In this document: one piece after another, positions 1 through 5,028 of the stretch
Layout: each line of letters starts with the position of its first letter
Position numbering within the stretch: the stretch's first letter is position 1
NCBI GenBank assembly: GCA_029261675.1
Contig: JAJDBA010000215.1
Location: 1 to 9,103 of the forward strand
Origin: Nitrospinaceae bacterium
GTDB lineage: Bacteria > Nitrospinota > Nitrospinia > Nitrospinales > VA-1
Direction of reading: 5' to 3'
Length of the DNA: 9,103 nucleotides
The notes under the pieces: model-generated
What the model was told of the DNA's origin: nothing
Database searches by the model: none
Seen by the model: the letters and a program-made list of their open reading frames with translations, nothing else
Position numbers and translations under genes: made by a program

Positions 1-251
1 GCTTGAATTGCTTTTTCAATATCCTTGAGGATCGATGCCTCCCAAGGTTGCACCGTTAAGGTCGAACTGTCAGGGGATCCCAGTGTTGCGACTTGTTTTA
101 AGGGTGTGGGATTGCCGTAATAATCGACCATCAGGTCATCAAGTAATGCCACCGATGCTTGTCCGGTTCTTAACTTTCCCAGTTCGTGATACAAATGATC
201 GATTGAGCTTTTCATTTTTTGCTCAGCTTCTTGAACTATTTCTGTCACCAT
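1..251 (-). CDS. frr: Ribosome recycling factor, N-terminal part (runs off left edge)
   Basis: Ribosome recycling factor works in the cytoplasm with EF-G to split the post-termination ribosome so that its subunits can be reused. The 83 visible codons, read on the minus strand from an ATG at 249-251, begin MVTEIVQEAEQKMKSSIDHL. They carry the family hallmarks: LRTGQAS (residues 27-33; the common form is RTGRAS), the domain II segment VDYYGNPTPLKQVA (42-55), and the TLTVQPWE segment (64-71) followed by LKDIEKAI. The full protein is normally about 185 residues, so a little under half is present and the C-terminal helices lie beyond the window. The ATG is only 3 nt after the pyrH stop and its Shine-Dalgarno is weak (a G-run inside the end of pyrH), so translational coupling to pyrH is likely. 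The gene order pyrH-frr is the usual one. Identification is secure. Confidence 0.95.
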   Translation of the reverse strand, partial: MVTEIVQEAEQKMKSSIDHLYHELGKLRTGQASVALLDDLMVDYYGNPTPLKQVATLGSPDSSTLTVQPWEASILKDIEKAIQ

Positions 252-254
252 TTT

Positions 255-974
255 TTAGGCCCCCACGGTTGTGCCAAGTTTTTCACCCAATAATACTCTT
301 TTAATACTATGCTTTTGGTTCACGTTGAATATTACCATCGGTAACTTGTTATCCATGCATAGAGAAACGGAAGTCGAATCCATGACTTTCAATCCTTTTT
401 TTAACACATCAATATATGTCAATTCTTCATATTTGACAGCAGATTTGTCTACCCTGGGGTCAGAACTATAAATTCCGTCTACTTTAGTTGCTTTAAAAAT
501 TACATCGGCACCGATTTCCATAGCCCTCAAGGATGCTGCAGTATCAGTAGTGAAGTAAGGGTTGCCTGTTCCTCCAGCAAAAATAACGACACGGCCTTTT
601 TCCAGATGCCGGACTGCTCTTCTGCGAACATAAGCTTCAGCCACAGCTTGAATTTCGATTGCGGTCTGAACACGAGTGGGAATACCAGCTTGCTCCAGTG
701 CAGCCTGAAGAGCCAACGCGTTGATAACCGTTGCCAGCATACCCATATAGTCACCCGTCGTACGCTCGATACCAATATCACTTAAAGAAGCACCACGAAG
801 TATGTTTCCTCCGCCTATTACTATGGCAATTTCAACTCCCAGGTCTTTTGCTGCTTTGATTTCTTCAGTGATATTTTTCAGGGCATTTCCGTGAAGACCA
901 AAATCTCCTTCTTCTTCAACTAAGCTTTCACCACCCAGTTTCAGGAGTACTCTTTTATAAACGGCTTCTGACAT
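255..974 (-). CDS. pyrH: UMP kinase (uridylate kinase)
   Basis: Hexameric bacterial UMP kinase of the amino-acid kinase fold; it converts UMP plus ATP to UDP plus ADP in pyrimidine nucleotide synthesis. The product has 239 residues, the normal family length. Visible motifs are YKRVLLKLGGESL (6-18, N-terminal phosphate-binding strand and loop; LSGE is the commoner form), GGGNILRGA (54-62), GDYMGMLATVINALALQ (74-90, UMP binding and hexamer contact), AGGTGNPYFTTDTAA (133-147) and KATKVDGIYSSDP (161-173, nucleotide-binding side). The start ATG (972-974) overlaps the tsf stop as TAATG, which points to translational coupling and confirms the start. frr follows after 3 nt. The order rpsB-tsf-pyrH-frr is widely conserved in bacteria. 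No truncation or missing catalytic segment is seen. Confidence 0.97.
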   Translation of the reverse strand: MSEAVYKRVLLKLGGESLVEEEGDFGLHGNALKNITEEIKAAKDLGVEIAIVIGGGNILRGASLSDIGIERTTGDYMGMLATVINALALQAALEQAGIPTRVQTAIEIQAVAEAYVRRRAVRHLEKGRVVIFAGGTGNPYFTTDTAASLRAMEIGADVIFKATKVDGIYSSDPRVDKSAVKYEELTYIDVLKKGLKVMDSTSVSLCMDNKLPMVIFNVNQKHSIKRVLLGEKLGTTVGA

Positions 975-1561
975 TAAATTTCAAACCTTGAAAATCTTCC
1001 GAGAACAATGTTTTCACCTAACAGCGAAATTTTCTGTTTGATCAGCTCTTGGACAGTAATATTGGTGTCCTTAATAAAGGGTTGCTCGAGCACACAGTTT
1101 TCTTCGTAAAACTTTTCCATTTTTCCGGTAACAATTTTTTCAACAATATTGTCTGGCTTACCAGATTCTTTTGCCTGATGCGCAGCAATTTCTTTTTCTT
1201 TATCGAGAATTTCCTGCGTCACTTCATCCCTTCTCGCAAACCGGGGTTTAGCAGCGGCAATATGCATTGCAATATCACGAACCAGTTCCTGGAAGTCCGG
1301 CGTGTTGGCAACGAAATCTGTTTCGCAGTTCAATTCCACCATTACTCCCAGTTTGTTGCCAGCGTGAATATAAGTTCCAACCGCACCATCACCGGTTTGT
1401 CGATCTGATTTTTTATCTGCTTTTGCTAATCCCTTTTTACGTAAAAAAGTGATAGCTGCTTCTACATCTCCACTCGTTTCCTTTAACGCAGACTTGCACT
1501 CCATAATTCCCGCGCCAGATTGAGAGCGCAGTTCCTTAACCATCGCAGCCGTTATTTCCAT
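974..1561 (-). CDS. tsf: Elongation factor Ts (short form)
   Basis: EF-Ts is the guanine-nucleotide exchange factor that releases GDP from EF-Tu during translation elongation. From the ATG at 1559-1561 the protein has 195 residues and begins MEITAAMVKELRSQSGAGIM. The N-terminal UBA-like helical domain (1-50) includes SGAGIMECKSAL, and the EF-Tu-contacting core motif TDFVAN is at 81-86. The C-terminal dimerization part ends at ENIVLGRFSRFEI. This is the compact EF-Ts type of roughly 200 residues, not the E. coli form of about 283. The reading frame stays open a further 18 codons upstream to a TTG at 1613-1615, but that peptide shows no EF-Ts similarity and starts inside a hairpin, so the ATG is preferred. 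An AAGGA motif lies about 10 nt upstream of it. The stop overlaps the pyrH start by one base. Confidence 0.96.
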   Translation of the reverse strand: MEITAAMVKELRSQSGAGIMECKSALKETSGDVEAAITFLRKKGLAKADKKSDRQTGDGAVGTYIHAGNKLGVMVELNCETDFVANTPDFQELVRDIAMHIAAAKPRFARRDEVTQEILDKEKEIAAHQAKESGKPDNIVEKIVTGKMEKFYEENCVLEQPFIKDTNITVQELIKQKISLLGENIVLGRFSRFEI

Positions 1562-1726
1562 TCCCTTAACATCCTTACAAAAAAAGTTGATCGTAAAAAT
1601 AATAGAACAAGGCAAATTGCTTTGCCTGTAAATTTATTTTGAGTTACTCCAGTTGGCTATTCCACAGAAGCGAACCTCTATGCGAATAGTTCCAACCTGA
1701 TATTTTAAGCTCAGGTTTAATTTAGA
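1562..1726 (-). promoter_or_regulatory. rpsB-tsf intergenic spacer with several candidate hairpins
   Basis: This 165-nt spacer is much longer than the other gaps in the cluster. Read as minus-strand RNA it can form three stems in order. (A) A 7-bp perfect stem AACCUGA/UCAGGUU (1711-1717 with 1694-1700), 10-nt loop. (B) A 10-bp stem with a 2-nt bulge (1684-1695 with 1653-1662). (C) A 7-bp stem AGGCAAA/UUUGCCU (1621-1627 with 1610-1616), loop GCAA, followed by an interrupted U-rich stretch. A and B share bases 1694-1695, so they cannot both form fully. Stem C resembles a weak intrinsic terminator or attenuator that would lower tsf relative to rpsB expression; attenuation between these two genes is known in E. 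coli. That the stems exist is read directly from the sequence; their function is inferred. Confidence 0.4.
1610..1627 (-). terminator. Weak attenuator-like hairpin ahead of tsf
   Basis: A 7-bp perfect stem AGGCAAA/TTTGCCT closes a 4-nt loop (GCAA on the minus strand). It is followed on the minus strand by TTGTTCTATTATTTTT, a T-rich but interrupted tail. The stem is modest in GC and the tract is broken, so this would at most be a partial terminator between rpsB and tsf. The stem could instead serve as an RNA processing or stability element. Confidence 0.3.
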
Positions 1727-2524
1727 TCAGGCAGGTACTACAGTTTCGCTTTTACCCTTATCGCCAGGAGCTCCAGGTTTTTCTGTAGTCTTGCTGGGGC
1801 TTGGTTTCGCTTCAGCCTTTTCTTTTTCCTGGCTGGCTTTTCTCATCTCTTGGCCTTCCAGATAGACATCGGCAATTCTGCTGGCGAATAGTTTGATTGA
1901 TCGCATGGCATCGTCATTGGCCGGAATCGGAAAGTCAATACCATCCGGATCAGAATTCGTGTCGATCATAGCGATAATTTTTATTCCTAGTTTTTTTCCT
2001 TCTGCCAACGCAATTTTTTCTTTTTTGGTATCAACGATAAACAGAACATCGGGTAAATCTTTCATCGTTTTAATGCCGCCAAAAAATTTATTCAGTTTGG
2101 CAATTTCTTTGCGTAAATCCAATGCTTCCTTTTTATGCAAGCGGTCAAACTGATTTTCCTCGTCCATTTTTTCCAATTCGAGTAATCGTGCGATGCTTTT
2201 TCGAATTGTGGTGAAATTGGTGAGAGTTCCTCCCAACCATCTCTGGTTGATGTAATGCATTCCGCATCGTGTTGCTTCGTCGGCAATCAATTCCTGCGCT
2301 TGTTTTTTTGTCGCGACGAAAAGGATTTTCTTACCTGAACGAGCGCTGTCTCTGATATATTTTTCAGCTGCTTGAAAGCCGGTGAGGGTTTTTTGTAGAT
2401 CGATAATATAAATACCACTACGCGCCCCATATATATAAGGTTTCATTTTGGGGTTCCATCGGTTGGTCTGGTGACCAAAATGTACACCGGACTCAAGTAA
2501 GCTTTTCATTGTGATTTCAGACAT
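1727..2524 (-). CDS. rpsB: 30S ribosomal protein S2
   Basis: S2 binds late to the 30S subunit, is needed for S1 docking, and sits between head and body of the subunit. The protein has 265 residues. It starts MSEITMKSLLESGVHFGHQT, the diagnostic S2 N-terminus, and continues with NRWNPKMKPYIYGARSGIYIIDLQKT (21-46), FVATKKQAQ (69-77), NQRWLGGTLTNF (93-104), LPDVLFIVDTKKE (157-169) and the conserved C-terminal part IAMIDTNSDPDGIDFPIPAND (184-204). After the core ends at about residue 228 there is a hydrophilic tail rich in K, E, P and S (229-265), which varies between lineages. The ATG (2522-2524) has a strong AAGGAG Shine-Dalgarno 5 nt upstream. rpsB is the first gene of the cluster and lies behind a recognisable promoter and structured leader. 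No anomaly is seen in the core. Confidence 0.98.
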   Translation of the reverse strand: MSEITMKSLLESGVHFGHQTNRWNPKMKPYIYGARSGIYIIDLQKTLTGFQAAEKYIRDSARSGKKILFVATKKQAQELIADEATRCGMHYINQRWLGGTLTNFTTIRKSIARLLELEKMDEENQFDRLHKKEALDLRKEIAKLNKFFGGIKTMKDLPDVLFIVDTKKEKIALAEGKKLGIKIIAMIDTNSDPDGIDFPIPANDDAMRSIKLFASRIADVYLEGQEMRKASQEKEKAEAKPSPSKTTEKPGAPGDKGKSETVVPA

Positions 2525-2668
2525 TCTATCTCCTTAAAATTGAATGGGTTATACCACCGCCTCCATCAACTCGCATCAGGAACCCGCAGGCCACCCCTGA
2601 TTTGATCCGGAAACGTGCGTTATTATTGAATTTTCTGGAATTCTTCCTAATAAAAGGAAGCCAAATTG
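2525..2668 (-). promoter_or_regulatory. rpsB 5' leader, candidate S2-responsive structured RNA
   Basis: The predicted start point lies near 2667-2669, giving a leader of about 140 nt. Near its 5' end it can form a 6-bp hairpin CUUCCU/AGGAAG (2655-2660 with 2643-2648). Further down is a stronger hairpin: AUCAGGGG (2601 to 2594) pairs with UUCCUGAU (2582 to 2575), six Watson-Crick pairs plus two G-U, with loop UGGCCUGCGGG. GCCU in that loop (2591-2588) is complementary to AGGC downstream (2562-2559), so a small pseudoknot is possible just before the Shine-Dalgarno region. Structured rpsB leaders that mediate feedback by S2 are known in other bacteria (the t44 RNA family in gammaproteobacteria). 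Whether this one belongs to such a family cannot be settled by eye. Confidence 0.45.
2530..2535 (-). promoter_or_regulatory. Strong ribosome binding site of rpsB
   Basis: AAGGAG on the minus strand, separated by ATAGA (5 nt) from the rpsB ATG. It is the clearest Shine-Dalgarno in the window; most other genes here have weak ones. It fixes the S2 start and suits a highly expressed ribosomal protein gene. Confidence 0.85.
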
Positions 2669-2674
2669 TGGCTT

Positions 2675-2703
2675 AGACTAACATATTCAAGCTGAGGTGA
2701 CAA
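2675..2703 (-). promoter_or_regulatory. Sigma70-type promoter for the rpsB cluster
   Basis: On the minus strand a -35 box TTGTCA (2698-2703, five of six consensus bases) is followed by a 17-bp spacer. Then comes a -10 box TAGTCT (2675-2680) with an upstream TG in extended -10 position (TGTTAGTCT). The -10 hexamer alone is a moderate match, but the spacing, the -35 box and the extended TG support it. Transcription would start near 2667-2669 and read rpsB, and probably tsf, pyrH and frr. This is the best promoter candidate in the divergent gap. Confidence 0.55.
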
Positions 2704-2849
2704 TATGGAACCTGACAAATGGGAGCAAAAACGCCGGTTTTTCGTTGTTTTTCAGCTTTGTAACTGCTGTAACCTCTAAATTGAATAGAAGGCACTCGCT
2801 TTTTTTAAGTTTATAAATCTGCTACCTTTGGTGCCAGATTATAATTCAT
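2704..2849. other. Remainder of the divergent rpsB / glycosyltransferase intergenic region
   Basis: The whole gene-free gap is 2525-2878; this is the part outside the rpsB promoter and leader. It contains an AT-rich hairpin AAAAAC-GCCG-GTTTTT (2727-2742) upstream of the rpsB -35 box, and a direct repeat of TGTAAC with 9-bp period near 2759-2773. On the plus strand a TATAAA box (2812-2817) could be the -10 of the glycosyltransferase promoter, though no good -35 stands at the right distance. No coding potential with family character and no RNA gene was recognised. Confidence 0.35.
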
Positions 2850-2871
2850 CCAATTTTTTAATTGGTTTTTT
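2850..2871 (+). terminator. Hairpin plus T-tract just before the glycosyltransferase start
   Basis: A perfect 6-bp stem CCAATT/AATTGG (2850-2855 with 2860-2865) closes a TTTT loop and is followed at once by six T (2866-2871). The shape is that of an intrinsic terminator, but the stem has only two G-C pairs and is thermodynamically weak. It ends 8 nt before the preferred ATG at 2879. It may act as an attenuator or affect translation start, or may be a chance feature of AT-rich leader DNA. Confidence 0.3.
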
Positions 2872-2878
2872 AATATTT

Positions 2879-3892
2879 ATGGCCGGTCAAAATATTTTAA
2901 TAGTCAGTACAACAGGGATGGGAGATTGCCTGTGGGGAACTCCTGGGATCAGGGAATTAAAAAAGTCTTTTCCTGATGCTGAAATCGATTTGATCGTTAA
3001 AAAAGATTGGCTGGATCTTTTTAGGCATAATCCGCATTTGCAAAATGTTTATCCCTATCAGAACAGGTGGTATGCGCAATTTCTTTTAGGGCTCAAACTC
3101 TTGTCTAAACCGAAGTACTCGCACATTTTTATTTTCCATGCGAATAGCGATTTTGGAAGGATGCAATATTTTCTTAAATCGTCACCTCTTTGGAATCATC
3201 AAGGTCACAAATGGTGCCCTGACCAATTCAATGTTAAATCGATGAGCGATCCTTCCACTGAAAGAAACCTCCATGCCATTGAACGCAGGCTTCTGATGTT
3301 GAAGGAGATGAATGTTGAGCTTGAAAACCCTAAGATGGAATTATTTTTCAGCGATTCGGAAATTAGCGCGTTTGCGAACTACACCGATAAGAATGGACTG
3401 AAAGACCCTTTCGTGGTTTGCCATATAGGTGCTAGCTCAATAGATCGACTATGGGAATCGAAAAACTTTTTCAATCTAGCAAGCTTGATATTGAAAGAAA
3501 CGTCTTTAAATATTGTTTTTGGTGGCAATAAAAGAGAATTGGAAATATTAAAAACACTCGACCTTCCAGACAGCGATAGAATATTTTTTGCTTTTGACAT
3601 GTCTATCGTCAATTACGCTTATCTGCTGAGTCAGGCCAGCCTACTGGTTTCTAATAATACGGGCCCCATGCATATCGGTTATGCAGTTAATACACCTACT
3701 ATCGGAATTTTTCAGCATGTGGGTAACGGCCGTCCCGATCTAGTCGGGCCTTTTAAGCTCGACACAACATTTTTCCCAGTCGTAAGTTATTTGGAGGGTG
3801 CCACAAGTGTTGAAGAAGTTTGGGGAAAGTTTCAAGCCATCTATCAGGCAATAGAGCAAGGCAGAAAACCTGAAGTTCTTAGGTTTGTTTGA
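2879..3892 (+). CDS. Glycosyltransferase family 9 (heptosyltransferase-like)
   Basis: Probable inner-leaflet glycosyltransferase of the GT9/GT-B family, which includes the LPS heptosyltransferases WaaC and WaaF; the actual sugar donor and acceptor cannot be read from the sequence. With the ATG at 2879 it has 337 residues, normal for the family. The N-terminal acceptor domain opens with NILIVSTTGMGDCLWGTP (5-22), the GT9 glycine-rich loop. The C-terminal nucleotide-sugar domain has VVCHIGAS (179-186; HPGAS in most members), VFGGNKRE (213-220) and SNNTGPMHIGYAVNTP (258-273; usually with Asp-Thr/Ser-Gly in place of Asn-Thr-Gly). In-frame TTG (2828) and GTG (2831) codons upstream would add 16-17 residues. 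I prefer the ATG because the family fold starts right after it, although no good Shine-Dalgarno precedes either option. The gene stands alone: divergent from rpsB and convergent with the phosphofructokinase gene. Confidence 0.85.
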   Translation: MAGQNILIVSTTGMGDCLWGTPGIRELKKSFPDAEIDLIVKKDWLDLFRHNPHLQNVYPYQNRWYAQFLLGLKLLSKPKYSHIFIFHANSDFGRMQYFLKSSPLWNHQGHKWCPDQFNVKSMSDPSTERNLHAIERRLLMLKEMNVELENPKMELFFSDSEISAFANYTDKNGLKDPFVVCHIGASSIDRLWESKNFFNLASLILKETSLNIVFGGNKRELEILKTLDLPDSDRIFFAFDMSIVNYAYLLSQASLLVSNNTGPMHIGYAVNTPTIGIFQHVGNGRPDLVGPFKLDTTFFPVVSYLEGATSVEEVWGKFQAIYQAIEQGRKPEVLRFV

Positions 3893-3945
3893 CGAGTATC
3901 GACCTCTTCCCACCGGGCAAGACCCGGTTAACGACCCAAACAAAC
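3883..3945. repeat. Nested inverted repeats at the convergent gene ends
   Basis: A 9-bp perfect inverted repeat GTTTGTTTG / CAAACAAAC (3883-3891 and 3937-3945) frames an inner GC-rich hairpin ACCGGG-CAAGA-CCCGGT (3912-3928). The outer arms lie in the last codons of the glycosyltransferase gene and of the phosphofructokinase gene; both stop codons fall inside. The position suggests a bidirectional terminator or mRNA end barrier, but neither strand shows a T-tract after the inner hairpin, so classical intrinsic termination is not supported. Confidence 0.4.
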
Positions 3946-5022
3946 ACCGATAGATTCTGCGGTGCGGATCAATTGAGAATCGAGCGGGACTTGACGCACA
4001 ATTCCTGCCAGAGATTTTAAAGGCACGAGGATAATTTCGCGGCCCTGCAACGCCACCATGTTTCCAAATTTTTCTTCGGCTGCGGCTTGAACCGCTTCTG
4101 TTCCAAGTCGGGTTCCCAAAACACGGTCAAACGCTAGCGGAGTTCCACCTCGTTGGGTATGCCCCAAAACCGTGCACCTCACCTCGAGGTCGATTCGTTC
4201 CCCGATTTCATGAGCAACGTAAAAGCCCACCCCGCCTAGCTGAGCTACGCCTTGTAAACGATTGGAAGCTGATTCGCTGGTTATTGCGTCTTTGCCAATT
4301 TCTTTAGCACCTTCAGCTATTACTATTATGCTGAAAGGACTTCCTCCTTCTTTTCGTAAATGAATTTTTTCCAAAACTTTTTCAAGTTGGTAAGGAATTT
4401 CTGGAATCAGGATGGCGTGCGCTCTTCCGGCAATTCCCGCTTCAAGGGCAATCCACCCAGCGTCCCGACCCATTACCTCGAGGATCATCACTCGCTGATG
4501 GCTTTCCCCTGTGGTATGCAGTCGATCTAAAGCATCGCAGGCAACTTGAACGGCGGTTTGATAACCGAACGTGTAATCCGTTCCCACCAGATCGTTGTCA
4601 ATGGTTTTGGGGATGCCGATGACAGGAAGTCCCAACTCACAAAACCGATGCGCAATTTGCAAAGTCCCGTCTCCCCCCACAACAAAAAGACAATCGAGTT
4701 TCAGTTTTTTAAAATTTTCTATAGTTTGTTTGGAGTAATCCCGGATGGTGACACGACCTTCTTTGTCAAACTCGCGGTACTCGAAGGGATGCCCTTTGTT
4801 GGTTGTTCCGAGGATGGTACCGCCCAAGGGTAGGATTTCTTTTGTGTCCGCTATACTGAGCATTCGATGACGATCAAAAATCAATCCATCAAAGCCATCT
4901 TCAATGCCAACGACTTCGGCTTCATGTTCAATGATTGCTGATCGTGTGACAGCGCGAATGACAGCATTGAGTCCAGAACAATCCCCTCCGCCTGTCAAAA
5001 TGCCAACACGTTTTAATCCCAT
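3928..5022 (-). CDS. 6-phosphofructokinase, mixed-substrate (group III) type
   Basis: Phosphorylates fructose 6-phosphate at C1, the committing step of glycolysis, in the cytoplasm. The product has 364 residues, longer than the roughly 320 of E. coli PfkA. Motifs in order: LTGGGDCSGLNAVIRA (9-24), GGDGT (116-120), PKTIDND (138-144, with the catalytic base Asp142), MGRDAGW (184-190), EGA (237-239) and HTQRGGTPLAFDR (288-300, fructose-phosphate contacts). Gly119 matches E. coli Gly104, the residue that permits ATP, where PPi-dependent enzymes have Asp. Lys139 matches position 124, which is Lys in PPi enzymes and Gly in E. coli. This Gly/Lys pair is typical of the actinobacterial-type ATP enzymes that are close to PPi-PFKs. 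I infer ATP use and probably no PEP/ADP control of the E. coli kind. It starts 6 nt after the rimO stop with no clear Shine-Dalgarno, so coupling to rimO is likely. Confidence 0.92.
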   Translation of the reverse strand: MGLKRVGILTGGGDCSGLNAVIRAVTRSAIIEHEAEVVGIEDGFDGLIFDRHRMLSIADTKEILPLGGTILGTTNKGHPFEYREFDKEGRVTIRDYSKQTIENFKKLKLDCLFVVGGDGTLQIAHRFCELGLPVIGIPKTIDNDLVGTDYTFGYQTAVQVACDALDRLHTTGESHQRVMILEVMGRDAGWIALEAGIAGRAHAILIPEIPYQLEKVLEKIHLRKEGGSPFSIIVIAEGAKEIGKDAITSESASNRLQGVAQLGGVGFYVAHEIGERIDLEVRCTVLGHTQRGGTPLAFDRVLGTRLGTEAVQAAAEEKFGNMVALQGREIILVPLKSLAGIVRQVPLDSQLIRTAESIGVCLGR

Positions 5023-5028
5023 GATGGT

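Noticed and set aside
35..304. Plus-strand open frame opposite frr and pyrH
   Set aside because: It lies antisense to two secure genes; its product has no family character and no Shine-Dalgarno.
1562..1615. N-terminal extension of EF-Ts to a TTG start at 1615
   Set aside because: The 18 extra residues have no EF-Ts similarity, the TTG lies inside the AGGCAAA hairpin, and MEITAAMVKELR at 1561 is the standard family N-terminus.
2675..2703. Reading the rpsB promoter region as a divergent promoter also serving the glycosyltransferase
   Set aside because: The boxes fit the minus strand only; no matching -10/-35 pair with acceptable spacing was found on the plus strand in this stretch.
4546..4833. 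Plus-strand open frame opposite the phosphofructokinase gene
   Set aside because: Antisense shadow of a strongly conserved coding region, with no recognisable domain or start signal.
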